From the NCBI RefSeq assembly GCF_000001735.4, contig NC_003076.8:14325835-14389834 (forward strand): a stretch of DNA of 64,000 nt, read 5' to 3'. A program made the translations under genes and the position numbers. How positions within the stretch are numbered: position 1 is the first letter of the stretch; each line of letters begins with the position of its first letter. Below are positions 23,365 through 36,542 of the stretch, in pieces. The notes below the pieces were generated by a model. The model was not told the DNA's origin, ran no database searches, and was given only the letters and a program-made list of their open reading frames with translations. Source of the stretch: Arabidopsis thaliana. Lineage: Eukaryota; Streptophyta; Magnoliopsida; Brassicales; Brassicaceae.

Positions 23365-25202
23365 AATGAGAAATTGAGTAAAAAGTCTTAGTATAGCAAC
23401 AATATGCTTAATGCTTTGTTTGTTTTTGATTGATGAATAACAATAAAATCCTTGCTTATTTATATGGATTGAAATGTGAAACTGTCATATTAATTTTTTT
23501 AATTTAACATCTTTGAATACTTTAATTAGGTATTTGATTAGCCGTTTTAGAAATTTAATAAAGTTGAAACTCCATGTGTGAAACACGTAACATTAACTAA
23601 GAAATATTGACTACAAAGAGAAAATAAAAGTAAAATGGCTTCACATAATTAATCAATCATCGGTTTATATCTCCAAATTTAAACAAATAAATCGATTTAT
23701 AATATTTTCTTCGTGAAATTATTTGAATCAATCTAAAGGTTTGGTTTGTAAAACTTCTATACAATGAGGTTCTCCATGACTTGTTAACACTAAACTTAGA
23801 GGAGAAGAGTTTCTGGATAGCGGGTTAAACGGTTGGGAAGAGCAGTTCGGATCTGGCATGAAAACAATGAACATAATCCAATATATGTGCCAAATATCTA
23901 CATAAAGTTGGGTTTTCAAAATTGTTAACTCACGTGATCGTGACACGTGTCAAATTTATTAGTGAAATATCCACCCTTATCAAATCAAATTTTGTTATTT
24001 TTAGGGTTTTGTGCAAAATAAAACCCTCTAACTCATCTATTTTTGCATCTTTATTCTCCACCTCCAAAAAATGCATAATTATCCGATGAAGTCTAAAATA
24101 ATACGCAATGTAACCCCTTTTCGTCATTTTTCTACGACAATATTTTGTAAGATATTGATATTTAATATGTTTAATCGAAGCCTTCTCGACGAAAAGTTCA
24201 AATCGACCTTCGAAATATTAAAAATCTAATCTATGGGAGTGTAAAAAAGTTTACAATATACGTATAAGGGTCATATTGCGTATTATTTTAGACTTCATAA
24301 GATTAATATGTGTTTGTTAGAGATATAGGGTAAAATTGCAAAACTAGATGAGTTAGATGGGTGTTTTGCACAAAACCCTATATTTTTAAAAAACAAAATA
24401 TAGAAAAATTTCATAACCCCATCGGATATATACACAAGTAAAAAAAATAGTTCATATATACAAATTTTTTATTTACTATATTAAAATATTGAACAAATTC
24501 TATTAAAAATCGTTTATATATTCAAAACAGAAGTAAAAGTTCCCTATTTTGTTTTAGAAAAATATTAATACGTGATTTAATATTTTCTAATTTTGTAACT
24601 TAAATATGTCTCTCTTTTTATTTCTTAATATTATTTCATTTCATTTTTTTCTCAATTACAGAGTTCTATTCGTTTACCACAAAATTCAGTGAGAGGCTCT
24701 GTTTGGTGCGTCTTTTATAGATGTTGTATGTTTTCCTTGTCTTATCTTTCTTTATACTTTGAGAAATCCCGTATTATATATAATTAGTAAAGGCATGGTA
24801 TATGGAATGTATATAATTGAAATATTCTTTTGAAAAATACCGATTACTATTTAGAATTTTTATATCATCACAACATTTCTCACACCAGCATATTTGGACG
24901 AGTCTTATCTAATAAAATTATAAACCACTCTCAGATTTTGTGTTATGACATATTTCAAAGATTTATGGAAACAATTTGAAGGTCTGTAACATTGTAAGAC
25001 TAAATTCAATTATGGACTCGATGTTTCAAGGTGTTATTCATTAGAAGTGAAGAATGTATAAACATGGAACCCAAATGCAACTTCTCAAATGTTATTACTA
25101 TATCTTCTTCTTTTTTTAATTATTATTATAACATGTAACGTAAGCTAAAATTTTAAAAAAATAAGTTGAAAAAGTTATCTATTTTAAAAATAAGATAAAA
25201 CA

Positions 25203-25559
25203 CTATTTTGGTATGGGAGGAGTTGCACCGGCAACTCTTGAACATTGTTCCTTTAGCATCGGAGGAAAAAATGGAATGAATGGAATTTTCGGTATGCAAT
25301 TATCGGCGTCCAAAAATGCTTTGCAACAAGCCGGACCTAAATTACCGAACTTTCCAGTGAAAATGGATTGAGAAATCTCTGCAATGCATCCAGGAATATC
25401 CATCACGGATGAGAAACATTTTGTTATATCAGGTAATCCAGGAATCAGTTGGAACGGAAACAGAAAAGGAAGTTGAGCCGGAAACTGAGGCAATTGAGCA
25501 TTTACAGAAACTATGATACATAGAACCGCTAGAAGTAAAAACACATTTTTGATAGACAT
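25203..25559 (-). CDS. Prolamin-like secreted cysteine-rich protein, copy 12
   Basis: 118 codons; consensus protein. Its upstream region switches to the GATCATGAC linker, and its inverted-repeat left arm has a variant (AATGAATAAT, about 26266) found again beside copy 14, two units away. Confidence 0.87.
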   Translation of the reverse strand: MSIKNVFLLLAVLCIIVSVNAQLPQFPAQLPFLFPFQLIPGLPDITKCFSSVMDIPGCIAEISQSIFTGKFGNLGPACCKAFLDADNCIPKIPFIPFFPPMLKEQCSRVAGATPPIPK

Positions 25560-27398
25560 AATGAGAAATTGAGTAAAAAGTCTTAGTATAGCAACAATAT
25601 GCTTAATGCTTTGTTTGTTTTTGATTGATGAATAACAATAAAATCCTTGCTTATTTATATGGATTGAAATGTGAAACTGTCATATTAATTTTTTTAATTT
25701 AACATCTTTGAATACTTTAATTAGGTATTTGATTAGCCGTTTTAGAAATTTAATAAAGTTGAAACTCCATGTGTGAAACACGTAACATTAACTAAGAAAT
25801 ATTGACTACAAAGAGAAAATAAAAGTAAAATGGCTTCACATAATTAATCAATCATCGGTTTATATCTCCAAATTTAAACAAATAAATCGATTTATAATAT
25901 TTTCTTCGTGAAATTATTTGAATCAATCTAAAGGTTTGGTTTGTAAAACTTCTATACAATGAGGTTCTCCATGACTTGTTAACACTAAACTTAGAGGAGA
26001 AGAGTTTCTGGATAGCGGGTTAAACGGTTGGGAAGAGCAGTTCGGATCTGGCATGAAAACAATGAACATAATCCAATATATGTGCCAAATATCTACATAA
26101 AGTTGGGCTTTCAAAATTGTTAACTCACGTGATCATGACACGTGTCAAATTTATTAGTGAAATATCCACCCTTATCAAATCAAATTTTGTTATTTTTAGG
26201 GTTTTGTGCAAAATAAAACCCTCTAACTCATCTATTTTTGCATCTTTATTCTCCACCTCCAAAAAATGAATAATTATCCGATGAAGTCTAAAATAATACG
26301 CAATGTAACCCCTTTTCGTCATTTTTCTACGACAATATTTTGTAAGATATTGATATTTAATATGTTTAATCGAAGCCTTCTCGACGAAAAGTTCAAATCG
26401 ACCTTCGAAATATTAAAAATCTAATCTATGGGAGTGTAAAAAAGTTTACAATATACGTATAAGGGTCATATTGCGTATTATTTTAGACTTCATAAGATTA
26501 ATATGTGTTTGTTAGAGATATAGGGTAAAATTGCAAAACTAGATGAGTTAGATGGGTGTTTTGCACAAAACCCTATATTTTTAAAAAACAAAATATAGAA
26601 AAATTTCATAACCCCATCGGATATATACACAAGTAAAAAAAATAGTTCATATATACAAATTTTTTATTTACTATATTAAAATATTGAACAAATTCTATTA
26701 AAAATCGTTTATATATTCAAAACAGAAGTAAAAGTTCCCTATTTTGTTTTAGAAAAATATTAATACGTGATTTAATATTTTCTAATTTTGTAACTTAAAT
26801 ATGTCTCTCTTTTTATTTCTTAATATTATTTCATTTCATTTTTTTCTCAATTACAGAGTTCTATTCGTTTACCACAAAATTCAGTGAGAGGCTCTGTTTG
26901 GTGCGTCTTTTTATAGATGTTGTATGTTTTCCTTGTCTTATCTTTCTTTATACTTTGAGAAATCCCGTATTATATATAATTAGTAAAGGCATGGTATATG
27001 GAATGTATATAATTGAAATATTCTTTTGAAAAATACCGATTACTATTTAGAATTTTTATATCATCACAACATTTCTCACACCAGCATATTTGGACGAGTC
27101 TTATCTAATAAAATTATAAACCACTCTCAGATTTTGTGTTATGACATATTTCAAAGATTTATGGAAACAATTTGAAGGTCTGTAACATTGTAAGACTAAA
27201 TTCAATTATGGACTCGATGTTTCAAGGTGTTATTCATTAGAAGTGAAGAATGTATAAACATGGAACCCAAATGCAACTTCTCAAATGTTATTACTATATC
27301 TTCTTCTTTTTTTAATTATTATTATAACATGTAACGTAAGCTAAAATTTTAAAAAAATAAGTTGAAAAAGTTATCTATTTTAAAAATAAGATAAAACA

Positions 27399-27755
27399 CT
27401 ATTTTGGTATGGGAGGAGTTGCACCGGCAACTCTTGAACATTGTTCCTTTAGCATCGGAGGAAAAAATGGAATGAATGGAATTTTCGGTATGCAATTATC
27501 GGCGTCCAAAAATGCTTTGCAACAAGCCGGACCTAAATTACCGAACTTTCCAGTGAAAATGGATTGAGAAATCTCTGCAATGCATCCAGGAATATCCATC
27601 ACGGATGAGAAACATTTTGTTATATCAGGTAATCCAGGAATCAGTTGGAACGGAAACAGAAAAGGAAGTTGAGCCGGAAACTGAGGCAATTGAGCATTTA
27701 CAGAAACTATGATACATAGAACCGCTAGAAGTAAAAACACATTTTTGATAGACAT
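27399..27755 (-). CDS. Prolamin-like secreted cysteine-rich protein, copy 13
   Basis: 118 codons; consensus protein. Its upstream flank carries a distinctive variant set (about 28304-29094: TTTGGATTTC, AAATGTTTTAG, AATTTATGAGAG, TACAGATTTT, CTCTATTACAG, GAGAAGCTC) that reappears beside copy 16, three units on, and partly beside copy 15. Confidence 0.87.
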   Translation of the reverse strand: MSIKNVFLLLAVLCIIVSVNAQLPQFPAQLPFLFPFQLIPGLPDITKCFSSVMDIPGCIAEISQSIFTGKFGNLGPACCKAFLDADNCIPKIPFIPFFPPMLKEQCSRVAGATPPIPK

Positions 27756-29595
27756 AATGAGAAATTGAGTAAAAAGTCTTAGTATAGCAACAATATGCTT
27801 AATGCTTTGTTTGTTTTTGATTGATGAATAACAATAAAATCCTTGCTTATTTATATGGATTGAAATGTGAAACTGTCATATTAATTTTTTTTAATTTAAC
27901 ATCTTTGAATACTTTAATTAGGTATTTGATTAGCCGTTTTAGAAATTTAATATAGTTGAAACTCCATGTGTGAAACACGTAACATTAACTAAGAAATATT
28001 GACTACAAAGAGAAAATAAAAGTAAAATGGCTTCACATAATTAATCAATCATCGGTTTATATCTCCAAATTTAAACAAATAAATCGATTTATAATATTTT
28101 CTTCGTGAAATTATTTGAATCAATCTAAAGGTTTGGTTTGTAAAACTTCTATACAATGAGGTTCTCCATGACTTGTTAACACTAATCTTAGAGGAGAAGA
28201 GTTTCTGGATAGCGGGTTAAACGGTTGGGAAGAGCAGTTCGGATCTGGCATGAAAACAATGAACATAATCCAATATATGTGCCAAATATCTACATAAAGT
28301 TTGGATTTCAAAATTGTTAACTCACGTGATCATGACACGTGTCAAATGTTTTAGTGAAATATCCACCCTTATCAAATCAAATTTTGTTATTTTTAGGGTT
28401 TTGTGCAAAATAAAACCCTCTAACTCATCTATTTTTGCATCTTTATTCTCCACCTCCAAAAAATGCATAATTATCCGATGAAGTCTAAAATAATACGCAA
28501 TGTAACCCCTTTTCGTCATTTTTCTACGACAATATTTTGTAAGATATTGATATTTAATATGTTTAATCGAAGCCTTCTCGACGAAAAGTTCAAATCGACC
28601 TTCGAAATATTAAAAATCTAATTTATGAGAGTGTAAAAAAGTTTACAATATACGTATAAGGGTCATATTGCGTATTATTTTAGACTTCATAAGATTAATA
28701 TGTGTTTGTTAGAGATATAGGGTAAAATTGCAAAACTAGATGAGTTAGATGGGTGTTTTGCACAAAACCCTATATTTTTAAAAAACAAAATATAGAAAAA
28801 TTTCATAACCCCATCGGATATATACACAAGTAAAAAAAATAGTTCATATATACAGATTTTTTATTTACTATATTAAAATATTGAACAAATTCTATTAAAA
28901 ATCGTTTATATATTCAAAACAGAAGTAAAAGTTCCCTATTTTGTTTTAGAAAAATATTAATACGTGATTTAATATTTTCTAATTTTGTAACTTAAATATG
29001 TCTCTCTTTTTATTTCTTAATATTATTTCATTTTATTTTTTTCTCTATTACAGAGTTCTATTCGTTTACCACAAAATTCAATGAGAAGCTCTGTCTGGTG
29101 CGTCTTTTATAGATGTTGTATGTTTTCCTTGTCTTATCTTTCTTTTATACTTTGAGAAATCCCGTATTATATATAATTAGTAAAGGCATGGTATATGGAA
29201 TGTATATAATTGAAATATTCTTTTGAAAAATACCGATTACTATTTAGAATTTTTATATCATCACAACATTTCTCACACCAGCATATTTGGACGAGTCTTA
29301 TCTAATAAAATTATAAACCACTCTCAGATTTTGTGTTATGACATATTTCAAAGATTTATGGAAACAATTTGAAGGTCTGTAACATTGTAAGACTAAATTC
29401 AATTATGGACTCGATGTTTCAAGGTGTTATTCATTAGAAGTGAAGAATGTATAAACATGGAACCCAAATGCAACTTCTCAAATGTTATTACTATATCTTC
29501 TTCTTTTTTTAATTATTATTATAACATGTAACGTAAGCTAAAATTTTAAAAAAATAAGTTGAAAAAGTTATCTATTTTAAAAATAAGATAAAACA

Positions 29596-29952
29596 CTATT
29601 TTGGTATGGGAGGAGTTGCACCGGCAACTCTTGAACATTGTTCCTTTAGCATCGGAGGAAAAAATGGAATGAATGGAATTTTCGGTATGCAATTATCGGC
29701 GTCCAAAAATGCTTTGCAACAAGCCGGACCTAAATTACCGAACTTTCCAGTGAAAATGGATTGAGAAATCTCTGCAATGCATCCAGGAATATCCATCACG
29801 GATGAGAAACATTTTGTTATATCAGGTAATCCAGGAATCAGTTGGAACGGAAACAGAAAAGGAAGTTGAGCCGGAAACTGAGGCAATTGAGCATTTACAG
29901 AAACTATGATACATAGAACCGCTAGAAGTAAAAACACATTTTTGATAGACAT
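29596..29952 (-). CDS. Prolamin-like secreted cysteine-rich protein, copy 14
   Basis: 118 codons; consensus protein. Its upstream region shares the GGTTTAGTTTG variant (about 30325) only with the adjacent copy 15. Confidence 0.87.
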   Translation of the reverse strand: MSIKNVFLLLAVLCIIVSVNAQLPQFPAQLPFLFPFQLIPGLPDITKCFSSVMDIPGCIAEISQSIFTGKFGNLGPACCKAFLDADNCIPKIPFIPFFPPMLKEQCSRVAGATPPIPK

Positions 29953-31791
29953 AATGAGAAATTGAGTAAAAAGTCTTAGTATAGCAACTATATGCTTAAT
30001 GCTTTGTTTGTTTTTGATTGATGAATAACAATAAAATCCTTGCTTATTTATATGGATTGAAATGTGAAACTGTCATATTAATTTTTTTAATTTAACATCT
30101 TTGAATACTTTAATTAGGTATTTGATTAGCCGTTTTAGAAATTTAATATAGTTGAAACTCCATGTGTGAAACACGTAACATTAACTAAGAAATATTGACT
30201 ACAAAGAGAAAATAAAAGTAAAATGGCTTCACATAATTAATCAATCATCGGTTTATATCTCCAAATTTAAACAAATAAATCGATTTATAATATTTTCTTC
30301 GTGAAATTATTTGAATCAATCTAAAGGTTTAGTTTGTAAAACTTCTATACAATGAGGTTCTCCATGACTTGTTAACACTAATCTTAGAGGAGAAGAGTTT
30401 CTGGATAGCGGGTTAAACGGTTGGGAAGAGCAGTTCGGATCTGGCATGAAAACAATGAACATAATCCAATATATGTGCCAAATATCTACATAAAGTTGGG
30501 CTTTCAAAATTGTTAACTCACGTGATCATGACACGTGTCAAATTTATTAGTGAAATATCTACCCTTATCAAATCAAATTTTGTTATTTTTAGGGTTTTGT
30601 GCAAAATAAAACCCTCTAACTCATCTATTTTTGCATCTTTATTCTCCACCTCCAAAAAATGAATAATTATCCGATGAAGTCTAAAATAATACGCAATGTA
30701 ACCCCTTTTCGTCATTTTTCTACGACAATATTTTGTAAGATATTGATATTTAATATGTTTAATCGAAGCCTTCTCGACGAAAAGTTCAAATCGACCTTCG
30801 AAATATTAAAAATCTAATCTATGGGAGTGTAAAAAAGTTTACAATATACGTATAAGGGTCATATTGCGTATTATTTTAGACTTCATAAGATTAATATGTG
30901 TTTGTTAGAGATATAGGGTAAAATTGCAAAACTAGATGAGTTAGATGGGTGTTTTGCACAAAACCCTATATTTTTAAAAAACAAAATATAGAAAAATTTC
31001 ATAACCCCATCGGATATATACACAAGTAAAAAAAATAGTTCATATATACAAATTTTTTATTTACTATATTAAAATATTGAACAAATTCTATTAAAAATCG
31101 TTTATATATTCAAAACAGAAGTAAAAGTTCCCTATTTTGTTTTAGAAAAATATTAATACGTGATTTAATATTTTCTAATTTTGTAACTTAAATATGTCTC
31201 TCTTTTTATTTCTTAATATTATTTCATTTTATTTTTTTCTCAATTACAGAGTTCTATTCGTTTACCACAAAATTCAATGAGAGGCTCTGTCTGGTGCGTC
31301 TTTTATAGATGTTGTATGTTTTCCTTGTCTTATCTTTCTTTTATACTTTGAGAAATCCCGTATTATATATAATTAGTAAAGGCATGGTATATGGAATGTA
31401 TATAATTGAAATATTCTTTTGAAAAATACCGATTACTATTTAGAATTTTTATATCATCACAACATTTCTCACACCAGCATATTTGGACGAGTCTTATCTA
31501 ATAAAATTATAAACCACTCTCAGATTTTGTGTTATGACATATTTCAAAGATTTATGGAAACAATTTGAAGGTCTGTAACATTGTAAGACTAAATTCAATT
31601 ATGGACTCGATGTTTCAAGGTGTTATTCATTAGAAGTGAAGAATGTATAAACATGGAACCCAAATGCAACTTCTCAAATGTTATTACTATATCTTCTTCT
31701 TTTTTTAATTATTATTATAACATGTAACGTAAGCTAAAATTTTAAACAAATAAGTTGAAAAAGTTATCTATTTTAAAAATAAGATAAAACA

Positions 31792-32148
31792 CTATTTTGG
31801 TATGGGAGGAGTTGCACCGGCAACTCTTGAACATTGTTCCTTTAGCATCGGAGGAAAAAATGGAATGAATGGAATTTTCGGTATGCAATTATCGGCGTCC
31901 AAAAATGCTTTGCAACAAGCCGGACCTAAATTACCGAACTTTCCAGTGAAAATGGATTGAGAAATCTCTGCAATGCATCCAGGAATATCCATCACGGATG
32001 AGAAACATTTTGTTATATCAGGTAATCCAGGAATCAGTTGGAACGGAAACAAAAAAGGAAGTTGAGCCGGAAACTGAGGCAATTGAGCATTTACAGAAAC
32101 TATGATACATAGAACCGCTAGAAGTAAAAACACATTTTTGATAGACAT
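31792..32148 (-). CDS. Prolamin-like secreted cysteine-rich protein, copy 15
   Basis: 118 codons; consensus protein. One silent change lies in the linker region (Leu33 codon, near 32052). The upstream flank is a mosaic: GGTTTAGTTTG as in copy 14, then the copy 13/16-type spacer from about 33010. Confidence 0.87.
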   Translation of the reverse strand: MSIKNVFLLLAVLCIIVSVNAQLPQFPAQLPFLFPFQLIPGLPDITKCFSSVMDIPGCIAEISQSIFTGKFGNLGPACCKAFLDADNCIPKIPFIPFFPPMLKEQCSRVAGATPPIPK

Positions 32149-33988
32149 AATGAGAAATTGAGTAAAAAGTCTTAGTATAGCAACTATATGCTTAATGCTT
32201 TGTTTGTTTTTGATTGATGAATAACAATAAAATCCTTGCTTATTTATATGGATTGAAATGTGAAACTGTCATATTAATTTTTTTTAATTTAACATCTTTG
32301 AATACTTTAATTAGGTATTTGATTAGCCGTTTTAGAAATTTAATATAGTTGAAACTCCATGTGTGAAACACGTAACATTAACTAAGAAATATTGACTACA
32401 AAGAGAAAATAAAAGTAAAATGGCTTCACATAATTAATCAATCATCGGTTTATATCTCCAAATTTAAACAAATAAATCGATTTATAATATTTTCTTCGTG
32501 AAATTATTTGAATCAATCTAAAGGTTTAGTTTGTAAAACTTCTATACAATGAGGTTCTCCATGACTTGTTAACACTAATCTTAGAGGAGAAGAGTTTCTG
32601 GATAGCGGGTTAAACGGTTGGGAAGAGCAGTTCGGATCTGGCATGAAAACAATGAACATAATCCAATATATGTGCCAAATATCTACATAAAGTTGGGCTT
32701 TCAAAATTGTTAACTCACGTGATCATGACACGTGTCAAATTTTTTAGTGAAATATCCACCCTTATCAAATCAAATTTTGTTATTTTTAGGGTTTTGTGCA
32801 AAATAAAACCCTCTAACTCATCTATTTTTGCATCTTTATTCTCCACCTCCAAAAAATGCATAATTATCCGATGAAGTCTAAAATAATACGCAATGTAACC
32901 CCTTTTCGTCATTTTTCTACGACAATATTTTGTAAGATATTGATATTTAATATGTTTAATCGAAGCCTTCTCGACGAAAAGTTCAAATCGACCTTCGAAA
33001 TATTAAAAATCTAATTTATGAGAGTGTAAAAAAGTTTACAATATACGTATAAGGGTCATATTGCGTATTATTTTAGACTTCATAAGATTAATATGTGTTT
33101 GTTAGAGATATAGGGTAAAATTGCAAAACTAGATGAGTTAGATGGGTGTTTTGCACAAAACCCTATATTTTTAAAAAACAAAATATAGAAAAATTTCATA
33201 ACCCCATCGGATATATACACAAGTAAAAAAAATAGTTCATATATACAGATTTTTTATTTACTATATTAAAATATTGAACAAATTCTATTAAAAATCGTTT
33301 ATATATTCAAAACAGAAGTAAAAGTTCCCTATTTTGTTTTAGAAAAATATTAATACGTGATTTAATATTTTCTAATTTTGTAACTTAAATATGTCTCTCT
33401 TTTTATTTCTTAATATTATTTCATTTTATTTTTTTCTCTATTACAGAGTTCTATTCGTTTACCACAAAATTCAATGAGAAGCTCTGTCTGGTGCGTCTTT
33501 TATAGATGTTGTATGTTTTCCTTGTCTTATCTTTCTTTTATACTTTGAGAAATCCCGTATTATATATAATTAGTAAAGGCATGGTATATGGAATGTATAT
33601 AATTGAAATATTCTTTTGAAAAATACCGATTACTCTTTAGAATTTTTATATCATCACAACATTTCTCACACCAGCATATTTGGACGAGTCTTATCTAATA
33701 AAATTATAAACCACTCTCAGATTTTGTGTTATGACATATTTCAAAGATTTATGGAAACAATTTGAAGGTCTGTAACATTGTAAGACTAAATTCAATTATG
33801 GACTCGATGTTTCAAGGTGTTATTCATTAGAAGTGAAGAATGTATAAACATGGAACCCAAATGCAACTTCTCAAATGTTATTACTATATCTTCTTCTTTT
33901 TTTAATTATTATTATAACATGTAACGTAAGCTAAAATTTTAAAAAAATAAGTTGAAAAAGTTATCTATTTTAAAAATAAGATAAAACA

Positions 33989-34345
33989 CTATTTTGGTAT
34001 GGGAGGAGTTGCACCGGCAACTCTTGAACATTGTTCCTTTAGCATCGGAGGAAAAAATGGAATGAATGGAATTTTCGGTATGCAATTATCGGCGTCCAAA
34101 AATGCTTTGCAACAAGCCGGACCTAAATTACCGAACTTTCCAGTGAAAATGGATTGAGAAATCTCTGCAATGCATCCAGGAATATCCATCACGGATGAGA
34201 AACATTTTGTTATATCAGGTAATCCAGGAATCAGTTGGAACGGAAACAGAAAAGGAAGTTGAGCCGGAAACTGAGGCAATTGAGCATTTACAGAAACTAT
34301 GATACATAGAACCGCTAGAAGTAAAAACACATTTTTGATAGACAT
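33989..34345 (-). CDS. Prolamin-like secreted cysteine-rich protein, copy 16
   Basis: 118 codons; consensus protein. It is the last of the twelve copies with the identical product. The upstream flank (34710-35690) closely matches that of copy 13 at a distance of three units (6590 bp). Confidence 0.87.
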   Translation of the reverse strand: MSIKNVFLLLAVLCIIVSVNAQLPQFPAQLPFLFPFQLIPGLPDITKCFSSVMDIPGCIAEISQSIFTGKFGNLGPACCKAFLDADNCIPKIPFIPFFPPMLKEQCSRVAGATPPIPK

Positions 34346-36185
34346 AATGAGAAATTGAGTAAAAAGTCTTAGTATAGCAACTATATGCTTAATGCTTTGT
34401 TTGTTTTTGATTGATGAATAACAATAAAATCCTTGCTTATTTATATGGATTGAAATGTGAAACTGTCATATTAATTTTTTTTAATTTAACATCTTTGAAT
34501 ACTTTAATTAGGTATTTGATTAGCCGTTTTAGAAATTTAATATAGTTGAAACTCCATGTGTGAAACACGTAACATTAACTAAGAAATATTGACTACAAAG
34601 AGAAAATAAAAGTAAAATGGCTTCACATAATTAATCAATCATCGGTTTATATCTCCAAATTTAAACAAATAAATCGATTTATAATATTTTCTTCGTGAAA
34701 TTATTTGAATCAATCTAAAGGTTTGGTTTGTAAAACTTCTATACAATGAGGTTCTCCATGACTTGTTAACACTAATCTTAGAGGAGAAGAGTTTCTGGAT
34801 AGCGGGTTAAACGGTTGGGAAGAGCAGTTCGGATCTGGCATGAAAACAATGAACATAATCCAATATATGTGCCAAATATCTACATAAAGTTTGGATTTCA
34901 AAATTGTTAACTCACGTGATCATGACACGTGTCAAATGTTTTAGTGAAATATCCACCCTTATCAAATCAAATTTTGTTATTTTTAGGGTTTTGTGCAAAA
35001 TAAAACCCTCTAACTCATCTATTTTTGCATCTTTATTCTCCACCTCCAAAAAATGCATAATTATCCGATGAAGTCTAAAATAATACGCAATGTAACCCCT
35101 TTTCGTCATTTTTCTACGACAATATTTTGTAAGATATTGATATTTAATATGTTTAATCGAAGCCTTCTCGACGAAAAGTTCAAATCGACCTTCGAAATAT
35201 TAAAAATCTAATTTATGAGAGTGTAAAAAAGTTTACAATATACGTATAAGGGTCATATTGCGTATTATTTTAGACTTCATAAGATTAATATGTGTTTGTT
35301 AGAGATATAGGGTAAAATTGCAAAACTAGATGAGTTAGATGGGTGTTTTGCACAAAACCCTATATTTTTAAAAAACAAAATATAGAAAAATTTCATAACC
35401 CCATCGGATATATACACAAGTAAAAAAAATAGTTCATATATACAGATTTTTTATTTACTATATTAAAATATTGAACAAATTCTATTAAAAATCGTTTACA
35501 TATTCAAAACAGAAGTAAAAGTTCCCTATTTTGTTTTAGAAAAATATTAATACGTGATTTAATATTTTCTAATTTTGTAACTTAAATATGTCTCTCTTTT
35601 TATTTCTTAATATTATTTCATTTTATTTTTTTCTCTATTACAGAGTTCTATTCGTGTACCACAAAATTCAATGAGAAGCTCTGTCTGGTGCGTCTTTTAT
35701 AGATGTTGTATGTTTTCCTTGTCTTATCTTTCTTTTATACTTTGAGAAATCCCGTATTATATATAATTAGTAAAGGCATGGTATATGGAATGTATATAAT
35801 TGAAATATTCTTTTGAAAAATACCGATTACTCTTTAGAATTTTTATATCATCACAACATTTCTCACACCAGCATATTTGGACGAGTCTTATCTAATAAAA
35901 TTATAAACCACTCTCAGATTTTGTGTTATGACATATTTCAAAGATTTATGGAAACAATTTGAAGGTCTGTAACATTGTAAGACTAAATTCAATTATGGAC
36001 TCGATGTTTCAAGGTGTTATTCATTAGAAGTGAAGAATGTATAAACATGGAACCCAGATGCAACTTCTCAAATGTTATTACTATATCTTCTTCTTTTTTT
36101 AATTATTATTATAACATGTAACGTAAGCTAAAATTTTAAAAAAATAAGTTGAAAAAGTTATCTATTTTAAAAATAAGATAAAACA

Positions 36186-36542
36186 CTATTTTGGTATGGG
36201 AGGAGTTGCACCGGCAACTCTTGAACATTGTTCCTTTAGCATCGGAGGAAAAAATGGAATGAATTGAATTTTCGGTATGCAATTATCGGCGTCCAAAAAT
36301 GCTTTGCAACAAGCCGGACCTAAATTACCGAACTTTCCAGTGAAAATGGATTGAGAAATCTCTGCAATGCATCCAGGAATATCCATCACGGATGAGAAAC
36401 ATTTTGTTATATCAGGTAATCCAGGAATCAGTTGGAACGGAAACAGAAAAGGAAGTTGAGCCGGAAACTGAGGCAATTGAGCATTTACAGAAACTATGAT
36501 ACATAGAACCGCTAGAAGTAAAAACACATTTTTGATAGACAT
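36186..36542 (-). CDS. Prolamin-like secreted cysteine-rich protein, copy 17
   Basis: 118 codons, consensus except P93Q between C88 and C106. The cysteines are intact. The leader has a T-to-G change (AAAGTCTGAG near 36564) shared with copies 18 and 19. Confidence 0.86.
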   Translation of the reverse strand: MSIKNVFLLLAVLCIIVSVNAQLPQFPAQLPFLFPFQLIPGLPDITKCFSSVMDIPGCIAEISQSIFTGKFGNLGPACCKAFLDADNCIPKIQFIPFFPPMLKEQCSRVAGATPPIPK

